DNA from: Ochromonas danica
Lineage: Eukaryota > Sar > Chrysophyceae > Chromulinales > Chromulinaceae
Direction: 5' to 3'
DNA: 64,000 nt
Assembly (NCBI GenBank): GCA_015146655.1
Contig: VKHL01000065.1
Span: 1-64,000, forward strand
The translations under genes and the position numbers were made by a program. The notes beneath the pieces were generated by a model. It saw only the letters and a program-made list of their open reading frames with translations. It was not told where the DNA came from and did not search any database. Of the stretch, positions 24,225-35,164 are shown piece after piece. How positions within the stretch are numbered: position 1 is the first letter of the stretch; every line of letters starts with the position of its first letter.

Positions 24225-25283
24225 CTAGACTGGAGGGAGAACAAGTTCTTCCGGACGAACTTGTCCAGACTTTCCCCTTCCCACTACAGTTGGACGACTT
24301 TCCTTGTGAGTAGTGGAGAAATCTCTCACAGAGGAATGATGATGAGATACATACGATCTTAGATCAATTAGTACATAGAGATTGATCATCCACAGCACAG
24401 CCACCGCCGCCACTAAAGGTCCTATCAGAGACTGATTTGGTGTCATGGTTGCTGTTCCCATACGAGCACCTCGTGCTCCCGATGAGGTCACAAAAACGGA
24501 TGCCATCATCCCGATGTAATGTACTCCACAGACGGCGATACTCATGATAAAGGCGCTGGCCAGACGCAACGACTCATAGCTCGGAAAGATAGATAACAAG
24601 CGAAATAGAATCCAAAATGCTGCCATACACGCCACACAAGCGATCAATACAGAGGCGGCCACCACTCCAGGCAACCAGTCGATCTGACCCTCGAAGTCCA
24701 TGGCAGCCACTCCAATATAATGCATCACTGCCACTCCCGAACCTGCCACCATTCCACCTAGAAGGAGATGGTTCAGAGACTTCGTGGAGATAATGCGAAT
24801 GATGTCGAATGCAGAGATCTTCATGGCATCGTTCATAGACAGACCTGCTGCATGCTCCAGAAACATGTCGATGATCTCCTTCTTGCTCTTCGCGAACATC
24901 GGGTCTTTCGTCGCGATGATTATGCTGATCGTGCTCGTCACCAACACCACAATCAGCGACATGACGGACACTCCCACGTTGTAGTTGACAGTGATATGTC
25001 TGCCGTGGTCGTCATGGAGGACGAGGGAAGACATGCCAATTACATGCATGCTCCATTTGCCAATGCCACCGAGGCAGACAGCAGTTAGAATTTGAAGGGT
25101 CATTATTTTCTCATTTTGGTTGGTTTCTGAAAGTGCGTTGGATATGCAGGTCAGTCTCAACTGCTCGCACAGACAGGTGACCATGTAGCAGGCTGCGAAT
25201 GCCAGAGCAAAGCAAAGGACGACATAGACCGGATCAAAGCTAGCGTTCATCTCCATGTTGATCAGTGTATTGAAGTTGTGAGG
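24181..25283 (-). repeat. Tandem duplication unit, right copy
   Basis: Partner of 22511-23613 (offset 1670). The match stops abruptly after TTGAAGTTGTGAGG on the promoter side at about 25283. Confidence 0.9.
24225..25256 (-). CDS. MHYT-domain membrane sensor, copy 2
   Basis: 343 residues. It differs from copy 1 at only about three residues, all in the C-terminal tail (STTHKES versus SATRKES, EELVLPPV versus EEFVLPPV). It has the same three MHYT motifs and helices. It lies head to tail with copy 1 and head to head with copy 3, with 265 bases between the start codons of copies 2 and 3. Codons are used exactly as in copy 1. Confidence 0.88.
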   Translation of the reverse strand: MEMNASFDPVYVVLCFALAFAACYMVTCLCEQLRLTCISNALSETNQNEKIMTLQILTAVCLGGIGKWSMHVIGMSSLVLHDDHGRHITVNYNVGVSVMSLIVVLVTSTISIIIATKDPMFAKSKKEIIDMFLEHAAGLSMNDAMKISAFDIIRIISTKSLNHLLLGGMVAGSGVAVMHYIGVAAMDFEGQIDWLPGVVAASVLIACVACMAAFWILFRLLSIFPSYESLRLASAFIMSIAVCGVHYIGMMASVFVTSSGARGARMGTATMTPNQSLIGPLVAAVAVLWMINLYVLIDLRSYVSHHHSSVRDFSTTHKESRPTVVGRGKSGQVRPEELVLPPV

Positions 25284-25521
25284 AGCGCTTTGATGGTGGT
25301 GGGCGTGATCGAGGAAAAGTCCAACTTTGCGACGTTCAAAGTCACATTGCGAAAATGACAGGGCATACCGGAACTGATAAGCAAAGGAAACAGAACTGCT
25401 CCATTGTCAACCCGTCGTTCATCACGTCAGCAGAACTGGAACTTCTTCATTCACCACTGGCACAACTGGCACTGCCCATTGTTCCTGTGCATAATCGATT
25501 GGAAACAGAAACAATTCAGAA
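25257..25521. promoter_or_regulatory. Divergent promoter of MHYT copies 2 and 3
   Basis: 265 bases between two divergent start codons. The half next to copy 2 keeps AAAAGTCCAACTTTGCGA, also found upstream of copy 1. The half next to copy 3 is unrelated. The two genes could be co-regulated from here. Confidence 0.5.
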
Positions 25522-26568
25522 ATGACCATCAAAGCGACATATGACCCAGCCTATGTGATGCTCTGCCTGGGCTTGGCCTTCGGCGCTTGTTACTGTGTCA
25601 CCTGCCTCTGTGAGCAGCTTCGTCTGGCTTTCCTCAAAAGCACGGAAGAGAAACCCAACCACGAGAAGAAGCTCATTCTTCAAATTCTAACTGCTGTCTG
25701 CCTCGGTGGCATTGGCAAATGGAGCATGCATGTAATTGGCATGTCTTCCCTCGTCCTCCATGACGACCACGGCAGACATATCACTGTCAACTACAACGTG
25801 GGAGTGTCCGTCATGTCGCTGATTGTGGTGTTGGTGACGAGCACGATCAGCATAATCATCGCGACGAAAGACCCGATGTTCGCGAAGAGCAAGAAGGAGA
25901 TCATCGACATGTTTCTGGAGCATGCAGCAGGTCTGTCTATGAACGATGCCATGAAGATCTCTGCATTCGACATCATTCGCATTATCTCCACGAAGTCTCT
26001 GAACCATCTCCTTCTAGGTGGAATGGTGGCAGGTTCGGGAGTGGCAGTGATGCATTATATTGGAGTGGCTGCCATGGACTTCGAGGGTCAGATCGACTGG
26101 TTGCCTGGAGTGGTGGCCGCCTCTGTATTGATCGCTTGTGTGGCGTGTATGGCAGCATTTTGGATTCTATTTCGCTTGTTATCTATCTTTCCGAGCTATG
26201 AGTCGTTGCGTCTGGCCAGCGCCTTTATCATGAGTATCGCCGTCTGTGGAGTACATTACATCGGGATGATGGCATCCGTTTTTGTGACCTCATCGGGAGC
26301 ACGAGGTGCTCGTATGGGAACAGCAACCATGACACCAAATCAGTCTCTGATAGGACCTTTAGTGGCGGCGGTGGCTGTGCTGTGGATGATCAATCTCTAT
26401 GTACTAATTGATCTGCGTGCCTTCGCATATGAAGGCAACGGTGGTCATGTCTCAGCATCTCCTCGCGGAAGTCGAGCATCGAAGGTGGTGGAGTCGCCGC
26501 GTTTTGTGAAAGCAAGTCAAGTTCGTCCAGAGGAGACTGCCTCGCAAGATATCTGTTCGCCTGTTTGA
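25522..26568 (+). CDS. MHYT-domain membrane sensor, copy 3 (inverted)
   Basis: 348 residues, single exon. The first ~52 residues are clearly related to, but different from, copies 1 and 2 (MTIKATYDPAYV versus MEMNASFDPVYV). From ILQILTAV to LYVLIDLR the protein is identical to both. The ~50-residue tail is again different, apart from QVRPEE. The three MHYT motifs and seven helices are intact. The identical centre corresponds to 737 bases without an indel. The contrast with the diverged ends is best explained by gene conversion from the inverted neighbours. Confidence 0.88.
   Translation: MTIKATYDPAYVMLCLGLAFGACYCVTCLCEQLRLAFLKSTEEKPNHEKKLILQILTAVCLGGIGKWSMHVIGMSSLVLHDDHGRHITVNYNVGVSVMSLIVVLVTSTISIIIATKDPMFAKSKKEIIDMFLEHAAGLSMNDAMKISAFDIIRIISTKSLNHLLLGGMVAGSGVAVMHYIGVAAMDFEGQIDWLPGVVAASVLIACVACMAAFWILFRLLSIFPSYESLRLASAFIMSIAVCGVHYIGMMASVFVTSSGARGARMGTATMTPNQSLIGPLVAAVAVLWMINLYVLIDLRAFAYEGNGGHVSASPRGSRASKVVESPRFVKASQVRPEETASQDICSPV
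25678..26414 (+). repeat. 737-bp block shared by all three MHYT genes (inverted copy)
   Basis: Reverse complement of 22691-23427 and 24361-25097. All lines I compared base by base were identical, and antisense open frames inside the block are also identical in all three. The block begins and ends inside the coding sequence. With 24361-25097 it forms an inverted repeat with arms of 737 bp and a ~580-bp spacer. Confidence 0.9.
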
Positions 26569-26931
26569 TCCAATTGAGACGTGAACATTTTGTACATTTA
26601 GTAGATAGCGATGGAAGGTGCTTGTGAATGTGGTTTTGTCTGTATTGATTGAATCCGTGACCCGCTGAATCTGAGGTTCACATTTCTGCGTATAATTATT
26701 AGCTAGTATATTGTCAATTGTAGTTCACTAGTTCTACTATGATGGATAATAGTGTAACGTGGGTAGCACTAGTAGGGTAGTACAGCATATGTTCTTATGA
26801 TCGATGGTAGGAGGCGTAGTTTGTCTCTTCATCCGTAACTGTAATATTCGAAACCATTTCCTTCAAATTGTTTTGGTTTTCTTTACAAGGCATGGTATTC
26901 AATCATTATCTTATTAATTCTCTAAAGTAGG
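26569..26931. other. Intergenic, convergent 3' flanks
   Basis: AT-rich region between the 3' ends of MHYT copy 3 (+) and AAMP (-). Nothing else was recognised. Confidence 0.5.
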
Positions 26932-28439
26932 CTACAGAGTGCTGGCCAAGGCGTTGAAGTCCGCCACGAAGACTCGAGCAGTTTTATCGTCAGATACAGT
27001 GACAATGCCATCCAGCACCTCTCCTTCCTCAGTAGGCACCGTTGTGAGCGTTAAATTGATAAGCAGATCGGTGTGGCCCAGGAATTGCATACAGCACCGA
27101 CCATTGCGACCATCCCAGACGCGCACGACGCGATCGAGTGAGGCAGAGACAACCAGCGGCAGTGAGGCATGCCATTGACACGCAACTACCGACCCTTCAT
27201 GCTCGCATACACAGCGTGGCTGTTGTGAAGCATAGTCCCAAATTTTGAGTGTTTTGTCTCCGCCACCAGTGGCCAGCCATTTGAATGAACCGCGCGCGAA
27301 GGCAACGCATTCGACGCCTTGCACTTCCTCCATCTCCTCCTGCTCTTCATCATCTTCTCCCTGTCCTTCTTCTCCTTGTCGTTCATGAGCAACAGCTTGA
27401 GAGTGCTGGAAGATGTTGAGTAGGCGAAGATTGTGAACGTGATAGATGCGCGCCGTGCCATCCATCGACCCCGTCACCAACAGCTCGCCCTCAGTGTCTA
27501 TGCAGGTGACACTCGCTTCATGTCCGTCCTTAGTACGCTCATTATTCTCAAAGACGTGACTGCAAGCGCCTGTACGAGGCTGCCAAATGCGAACAGTTCC
27601 GTCTTCTCCGCCCGAGCAAACAGCCTTTCCATCCCGAGAGAAGCACCCCGCAGAGACGAGGCCATCGTGACCTGAGAACACCATCATGCACTGACCATTA
27701 TGCGCTAGCCACATCCAGATCGTTCCGTCTTTCGACCCAGCGAGCACGGCGTTGCCTTTGCTGTGCCAGGCGGCCCACTCGACGTCCTCGGGCCCCTCCA
27801 GCACCTGCTGACAGCTGCCTGAGGCCACCTGCCAGATGCGCACAGTGCCATCATACGAGCCCGTGAGCAACAAGTTTCCATTGAAGTTGAAGCCCACGGA
27901 GGTGACCGAGTCAGTGTGTCCAGTGAGCTCGAGGGGCGCGGCCTCTGGCGCAGCGCTGGAGGAGAGAGGAAGACGCCAAAGGAAGCCGCGATCGTCCTCC
28001 CCGCCTGGCGATACAAATACAGGTGAGCAATGAGTTGATACAACAGCAGGGAGTGGTGGGTACCTGTGGCGATGAGGCCGGGAATGGTGGGGTGCACCGC
28101 CACGCAGAAGATACTCTGAGAGTGGCCCGTGAAGACGTAGTAGGCCATGTCCTCCACCTCTTCTCCCTCGTCCTCCATGATGACGTCCTCTCCTCCTTCC
28201 ATGATCACGAAGTCTCCCATGTCGTTCTCCTCTCCCTCTCCCTCGACATACTCCATGCCCTCCTCCAGTCCGTCGGGCAGGCCCTCGCCGTCCGACACCT
28301 CCTCCAACTCCTCTCCATCAACGTAGTACACCTCCTTCGAAGGATTGCCACCAGTGCCCTCAGAATCGTCGTTTCCCTCTCGCCGATCGCCTTCCATTCC
28401 TTTCCTTTCCTTTTCTTCCCCCTTCCCTGTTAAGTTCAC
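26932..28439 (-). CDS. AAMP: AAMP/Sqt1-like WD40 protein
   Basis: Model: exons 28064-28439 and 26932-28004 (59-bp intron), 482 residues. The acidic N-terminus (about residues 40-105, with EEGMEYVEGEGEENDMGD) is followed by a WD40 propeller. Matches to AAMP/Sqt1 are specific: YYVFTGHSQSIFCVAVHP, a joint reading ATGGEDDRGFLWRL across the intron, VEWAAWHSKGNAVLAG and KDGTIWMWLAHNGQC. There is an acidic insert (EEDDEEQEEMEEVQG-like) between two blades. Yeast Sqt1 is a chaperone for ribosomal protein uL16; the animal protein is linked to migration and ribosome function. A ribosome-assembly role is inferred from the family. Confidence 0.88.
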
Positions 28440-28542
28440 ATTAACTTAACAGATCGTTAACTTAACAGAACATTAACTTAATAGTGTTGAATGATCTGTC
28501 ATGCAATCGTATTGGAAGTAAAGGAAAAGGAACATCAAGGAG
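28440..28542. promoter_or_regulatory. Short divergent promoter with triple TTAACTTAA
   Basis: Only 103 bases lie between the AAMP (-) and LHC (+) start codons. TTAACTTAAC occurs at 28441-28450, TTAACTTAAC at 28457-28466 and TTAACTTAAT at 28473-28482. The same word is found upstream of other genes in the window. Confidence 0.6.
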
Positions 28543-29627
28543 ATGGGCATTCCTTTGTATCGCTGGAGACTCTCTTTGCTGGCATGCATTATCTTGTGGT
28601 TCTCTATTAGTGCATACCCCGTGTCCTTCTCGAGGAGGTTGACCAAGTCCCGCACAGTCTTGAAGGCCATGGAGCCAGAGACATGCACCCCTTCCTCCTC
28701 CTCCTCCTCCTCCTCCGCTGGACCCAACATTGAGTCTCTGGACCACGCTCTCTGGCAGGAGAAGATGCAGAAAGGATTCGATCCCTTGCACTTCGCGGAC
28801 ACCCCAGAGCGCTACTTCTGCTATCGTGAGGCCGAGCTGAAGGTGATACCTCCTCCTCCTCCTCCTGCGCTCTTTCTTCCCGACTGATTGACGATATCCT
28901 TGGGTCTAGCATGGTCGGGTGGCGATGCTGGCGGCCTTCGGATGGCCCGTCTCGGAGGCTTCACACTACGCCTTGGCGCGCTCGCTGGGCTTGCCTGGCG
29001 ATCTGCTCGAGGCGACCACACTCGGCAAGGCCCCTTCTGTTCTAAACGGCGGCCTAGATAACGCCTTCGTCTTGGCTGGGCTGGGCGTTTTCTTTCTCGT
29101 AGGAGCAGTGCTGGAGGTTGTCACCTACACTACCTTGCCTGCCCGTCTGACCAGTCCATCACCTGACTGACTAGTCTCTCTCCCTGCTGGCTTGATGGAT
29201 GGTGGTCTCAGATTGGCTTGCTATATCGGCGTCGGGAGGTTTTGGATGAGGAGCGTAACTTCTACGAGCTTTGGCGAGAAGACGGCTGGGACGCCCCCGG
29301 CAACTATGGCTTTGGTCAGCCCTTCTTCGCTCCCTTCTTCTCCTCCTGGTAACAGATCTAGTCTGTTTTGATAGATCCTCTGAGGCTAGGAAAACTCATT
29401 TGTGGCGAGGAAGCTTCGCGGAAGGTGCAACTGCAGCGAATTGAATTGGCGAATGGTCGCCTGGCCATGGTGGCTGTCTTGGGCTTCACTGTCCAGGAGG
29501 CACTCACAGGTAAGCCACGACTGGCCTGTGTTTCCTGCTGTTCTTCGTCTTCATTGACATGTTGACATGTGCAGGTCTCCCAGTGGTGTCGGAGACTCCA
29601 CAGTTCTTCTCCTGGCCTGGCCAGTAG
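28543..29627 (+). CDS. Light-harvesting complex protein 1 (chlorophyll a/c or FCP-type superfamily)
   Basis: Thylakoid antenna protein. Model: exons 28543-28842, 28910-29116, 29212-29314, 29375-29509 and 29575-29627, 265 residues, all in phase. An N-terminal signal peptide (LSLLACIILWFSISAYP) and a basic stretch fit plastid import through the ER. First LHC helix: EAELKHGRVAMLAAFG (chlorophyll ligands Glu and His, ion pair Arg). Middle helix: NAFVLAGLGVFFLVGAVLE. GFDPLRL then precedes the third helix RIELANGRLAMVAVLGF with Asn as ligand. The end is PQFFSWPGQ. APSVLNGGL between helices is also typical. The weak point is the second donor (GAG/GTTGTC); it is chosen because it alone keeps phase with the acceptor before IGLLYRRREV. 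The LHC subfamily is not assigned. Confidence 0.85.
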
Positions 29628-29964
29628 CTTGCAGTAGCGTGTGATTTGATTGGGCATGCTGCATCTGATCTGATCTGATCGCTTTCGGATAGAATAGAGT
29701 AGGAGATTACTTAGCCACATTATTCATTTCGTGGTTGCTGCATTGCATTGCATTGCAAGTGCTGCGCTACAGTAGAGAGAGCGGCCGTCCCGCGCATCGT
29801 AACAATTCTTCAAAACCAAACCGCAAAACTCGAACCCAACAGCTCGGGAACAGAAAACAATTCCAACACTGTTAGAGTTAAAGTTAGTGCTAGAGTTAGA
29901 GTTAGTTGTACTGCAGGTGTTCCATTTTCATTCACTACTTCTGCTAGTGGTCTAGAGGTGCGCC
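29628..29964. other. Upstream region of channel gene
   Basis: About 340 bases. Repeated GTTAGAGTTA words at about 29871-29910. No open frame. Confidence 0.45.
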
Positions 29965-32900
29965 ATGCATGTAAGTGTTACAATATGTAACAATTTTTGC
30001 CTCTCGCTGAGTGATGATTGATTGATTGATTGATTGTTTGTTTGATTGATTGATTGATTGGCACTGGAACAGATCCAAGTTGGCATCGCTCAGACTCGCC
30101 AGCAGCAACAACAACTACAACAGAAAGCCTCTCAGAACAAGTCAGGCTCGCCTGGTATCAACATTGATGACGATCGAGAGGAGCGCAAGGAGGAGAGGAG
30201 GTACGAGGAGAAGAAGGAGGAGAGCCGCGGCGAGGAGGGCGTCTTCCGCAGTTTCTGGGAAGGCGTCCGTCGAGGAGTCGAGTCCACGAACAAAGTCAGT
30301 TCACAGTACTCTGCTGGTGCTCGCCATAAAAACAGCGGCTGGACTGCCAGACAGTCTCGCAATCGATGGGTTTGCCACCCAGACCACCCCTTGAAGATTG
30401 CCTGGGATATCGCGTTGTGCTTGCTGGTCTTCTACTCGCTGATCATCATCCCCTACCACATCGGCTTCAACAGCAACTTCACTTCCAGCGAGGATGCGGT
30501 CAACATCTTCATCACGACCTGCTTTGCTCTGGACATCCTCATTAGCTTCAACACGGCCTATCAGGACTCTGCCACAGAGAAGTTCGTCTATCGACGCCGA
30601 GTGATTGCGAGGCACTACTTGGTCTTCTGGTTCTGGGTGGACTTAGTGGCGGCTATCCCCTTCGACACCATCTGCGCGGCCTTTGTCGACGCCGAGAGCA
30701 TGGCGACTATCCGCCTTGTGCGTGTCTTGCGTCTAGTTCGACTTGTCAAGCTCTATCGCATCTTCCGTGAGGGCAACGCTCTCACTTCTTTCCTCCATCC
30801 AGGCCTTGTGAGCTTGGCCACCTTGCTCTTGCAGCTTTTCTTCATCGCCCACTTGTTCGCTTGCTTTTGGCATTACCTCGCAATCTCTAACCTAGCCAAC
30901 GACTATGAGACTAACTGGCTGGCGTATGGTCAGTTCACCGATCAAACAGTTGTCCAGCGCTACGTGGCTGCTTGCTACTTCACAGTGGTGACCATGCTGA
31001 CCATCGGCTATGGAGACATCCACGGCACGAACCAACCCGAGCGCATCTATGCGATTGTCATGATGTTGGTGGGAGGCATAGTCTTTGGCGCGCTCACGAA
31101 CCAAATCACTGCCTTGCTGGCCAAGCGAAATCCCCAAGACAGAGCCTTTAAGGAGAACATGAACGAGTTCAAGTCTTTCCTCTCCTCCACTGACATCATT
31201 AAGCCCTTGCAACGCCGTGCCAAGGTAATTAACCACTACACTACCTTGTGCTTTAGTCATATTAAGAGTGGAGATTGTTGTTGTTGCTGCGCTTGTGTCA
31301 GGCGGCGTATGCCTATTATCTGAACAAGAAGTCCGTCTTCGGCGAGTCCGACATTTTGGATCAACTGCCACCGCTGCTGTTGACAGACCTGGTGAAGGAA
31401 GTCTACCACGATGACATCTCCTCGATTGACATTCTCTCGCACTTCGTGGAGAAGTACCCGCTCTTCGTGGTCAAGATAGTGCGCAATGCCCGACCTTTCG
31501 AGGTCGCTCCAGGGCAGACGATCATAGCGGAGGGAGACATCTGTAACAACCTCTTCTTCCTCAAGCAAGGCGTGGTCTGCTTCGAGCCCTTCCATCAACC
31601 CAAACGACGAACATCTGCTGCTAACAGCAAACCTGGCGGGGCACTGCACAGGATTGGCAAGAAGATGGCTGGCTCGTTTAAAATGAGCAAGAAGAATCTA
31701 AACTCATCGCATGCCATCAGTCCGAAGAGAGAACAAGGAGAAGAAGAAGGTCCACAGCAAAAGAGTGACGACTGGTCTGACCTGGAGGAAGTGGAAGGAG
31801 AGGATGACGACGAGCACGAGGAGGAATACGAAGGAAGGAAAGGCGCAAGCAATGCCTTCGGCAATATCACCGGCTTTGTCACCAAAGGCCATTACTTCGG
31901 CGATCTTGAGATGTACAAGAACACCACATCCCTAGCCAGCTATCGCGCTGCTAGCCATTGCCACTTGCTCGCAGTGAGTCACAAAGACTTCAAAGAGGCC
32001 ATAGCCGAGCACGATGAGATCTTCCAGCTTTTCGATGACAAAGTTCGCCAGCGACTTGTCACCTTCTTCTCTGTCATGCACCCTGTGCTGCTGACGAGCG
32101 CAGCGGGGAGGTCGCGGGCCAGAGGCAGGAGGACATCGTCTGACCTGCGAGGAGGAAGTTTCGTGCGCTCAGCTTCGCTCATGCTGCACTCTCCGTCGAG
32201 AGGCGTGGAATTGGATCGGAAGCGGACGTATTGGCAAGATGGAGAGAAGGTCTCTTGGCAAGAGATCCCTGAGATCTTCCTCGACAAGAACCAAACGATC
32301 ATTCGCGTTGTGGACGACCAGAATGGCAAGAGAAAGACTGATTGTCTCGTGACAGAGCAGCCGTACAGTGTTCTTGCCGAACGTCTCCTCATCGACCCCA
32401 CCAGTCGCTACAAGCTGGTGTGGGATTGCTTCGTGGCCGTGCTGATCATCTACTCGGTCTTGGTGGTGCCCGTGGAGTTGGGCTTCAATGGGTCTGCCTT
32501 CGAAGGAAGCAGCACGTTGAGTCTCGCGATCAACTGCCTCTTCTTCGTCGACATCGCGCTGTCCTTCTGCACGGCCTATTTCTCTGAGGAAGCAGATGCT
32601 CTTGTAATCTCTCGCCGCATGATCGCCTGGCACTACACCAAGACTTGGTTCATCATCGATCTGGTCTCCACTCTGCCTTTCGACAAGCTGCTCGGCTCCA
32701 ATCTGTCCTTCACGAGACTGTTCAAGGTCATTCGATTGATGAGACTTCTCAAAATGGCTCGAATTCTGAAGTTGTCGAGCTATCTGGAGGTGATGGAGGA
32801 GGCGCTGGGGGTATCCCCTGCACTCTTCCAGTTGCTCATCTTGCTAGTGCAGGTCTTCTTCTTGGCCCATCTCCTAGCCTGTCTCTGGTGGGGTCTGGCT

Positions 32901-34901
32901 GCTTCCTTCCCAGAGACTCCGCCTGAGACCAGGTGGTTCGAGAACCAGTCGATGTTCAACGGTCGACTAGTTAACACGCACATCTCAGCTCGATACCTCG
33001 TGTCTTTGTACTTCGCCTTCACCACCATCACCACCGTTGGCTATGGAGACATCTACCCGCGCACTGTCTATGAGCGAGGAGTGGCGATCTTCATCGTGCT
33101 AGTGGGCGGCTCAGTCTTCGCCTACACGCTGGCCAGGGTAGCCGCCGCGCTGAATGACGTCAGCGGTGCTAACGCGAAGGGACAAGAGAAGGTCTCTGAG
33201 ATGTTGGAGTATCTGCAAGAGAAGAGCTGCTCTCGAGCACTCACCTCCAAAATTTTCAACCATTTCAAGCGCAAGTTTGAAGACGAAAGCGCTTTCCATT
33301 TGTCGAAGATCAACTCTTGCCTCCCTCCTCACGTCGCCACTGAGGTGCTGTTCGCTCTCTATGCTCCGCGCATGAGGATCATCCCCATCTTCGCCTACCT
33401 GCGCAAGCAGAGCGTGGCTGTCTATGTCTTCAACTACTTGCAGCCGGCCTTCTTCGCGGAGGGCGAGCATCTCGTTCGCCGCGGCTGCGGTGTCGACGGC
33501 GTGCTCTTTCTGGTCACAGGCGCCGCTGTCGTCTATCAACGAATACCACCTCCTCCTGCTACCACTGCTACTGCTACTCAGAAGGCAATGCAGCAGCAGG
33601 GCGTAGAGACATTTCATCGACGAGATGACAGCCGAGTCAGCTTGCGCCGCCCCACACAATCCACTACCTCCATCTTCTCCTCCTCTTCCACCTTGACGGG
33701 CGGCAGCGGCAAAGCTAAGCGTCGCAGATCTTCCCTTCGTCTATTTGGCGGAGTGAAGGAGGAAGAGGAGCAGGAGGAGGTGGAGGTGGTAGGCAATCTG
33801 CTGCCCGGCGAGTTCATCGGCCAGGCGGATTTAATGCGCGGCCGCTCGACTTATCGCTACGACGTCAAGGCGACCGCTCCGTGCACGGCGTTCCTGCTCA
33901 CGAAGGCTGAGATGGGTCGTCTGTTGCGTCTCGAGCCTGTCGTGGCGCAACAAGTGCAGGCCGCGCTGATTCAAGCCATTCGAAGACAGCGTGACCTCAG
34001 CGGCTCTGCGCAGCGCCGCAAACAGCGCGCCTCTTTCATCTCCCAGCACATTCGAGATGCTGCCAGCAGTGCCAGCAGTGCCAGCGGTTATCATCAGAAG
34101 CAGCGGCGAAGTGTCAACGTTGAGCTACCGAGCACTGCTAGTCTGAGCCAAGCCCCCTCCTCCTCCTCCTCCTCCTCGCAGCCTGTCTCTCGCGATGAAT
34201 CGTTCTTATCTTACACTAACAACAACAATAACAACAGCAACAACAACAGCGGGTCAACCACACCCCACATGAGGAGGAAACATCATGTCCGTGTGGTGTC
34301 TCGCCTGCTGCACGACAAGAAGATCCTCTACCACTCCGACGAAGAAGAAGAGGGAGAGACGCACGGACTACTTCAAGGTAGACCCGTGGACTTCAACCGC
34401 GATGCTCGACCTCTCAATCGAGAGGAAATACAACACCTTCTCTCATGCAATGGCAGTGCCAGTGGCTGTGGGGATATCGAACTGTCACCTCCTCCTCCTC
34501 CTCCTTCATCTGCTACATCTGCTACATCTGCTGCTGCTGTAGATCAAGTCTCTTCTCCGCCATCATCTCTTCCTGTTGCTACCAACAGCACAGCTGCTCC
34601 TCGTCTAGTGCGAAGAGGTAGCAGCACCCCCAGGCATTGGCTATCGCGAGGTCTGACTGGACGACTGCTGCGAGGTCTGTGCAGGGGGTGCCCCACCACT
34701 AACACTACCTCTAACACTACCTCCACCACTACTGGGCGAGGCCGCAGCTGTTCCTTCACTGAACTGGAAGTTCGCTGCACACAGTCGCGAGACTATTTGA
34801 AGAGGCAGGAGGAGGTAGTGAGGAGGAGGAGGAGGCACAGCTTTCCCTCTGCAGACTACGAGACATGGAAGAAGAAGATCCTCCACAACTCCGTCTACTA
34901 A
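29965..34901 (+). CDS. Twin-domain (12-TM) cyclic-nucleotide-gated-type K+ channel
   Basis: Model: exons 29965-29970 (Met-His only), 30073-31224 and 31302-34901, about 1585 residues. Two complete channel units lie in one chain. Unit 1: S1 from WDIALCLLVFYSLIIIPYHIG, an S4 with Arg every third residue (IRLVRVLRLVRLVKLYRI), pore TVVTMLTIGYGD, C-linker KAAYAYYLNKK, and a nucleotide-binding-like beta roll (PGQTIIAEGD to GHYFGDLEMY). Unit 2: a second S1-S6 with S4 LFKVIRLMRLLKMARILK, pore FTTITTVGYGD, and a second roll (EGEHLVRRGCGVDGVLF to LPGEFIGQADLMRG). Both filters are GYGD, so K+ selectivity is expected. Both phosphate cassettes lack the usual FGE-xx-L...R-x-A pattern, so cyclic nucleotide binding is doubtful. 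The ~400-residue tail is Ser-rich and disordered. The 5' exon is tentative: the long frame has no ATG before a stop upstream. Confidence 0.85.
30012..30060. repeat. TGAT microsatellite in first intron of channel gene
   Basis: About eleven GATT/TGAT units. They lie just before the acceptor CTGGAACAG at 30064-30072 and supply a T-rich tract. The repeat introduces a stop in the long frame, which supports an intron here. Confidence 0.75.
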
Positions 34902-35164
34902 CCTCTCCATCACCATCACCATCGCCCCTATCACTCTATATTGTATTGCCAACACTTCCTGTTTAGTCGTTAACAGTCAGTAGACCTAATACTATACTAT
35001 ACTACACTACTGTGCTGTACTTGTATTAGCTTTGACTGTGTCGAGGACAGCAGACTGCTCCTCCTCCTCCTCCTCGAAGGAGACACACTAGCCGCATGAC
35101 ATGACAAGACATGACATGGGGTGACGTGACTCGACAAGTCCATGGTTGACATCTCTCTCAATCA
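34902..35164. other. Convergent 3' flanks
   Basis: Between the channel (+) and the coiled-coil gene (-). ACATGACA-type short repeats occur near 35096-35116, and a CTC microsatellite near 35058-35075. No gene seen. Confidence 0.45.
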
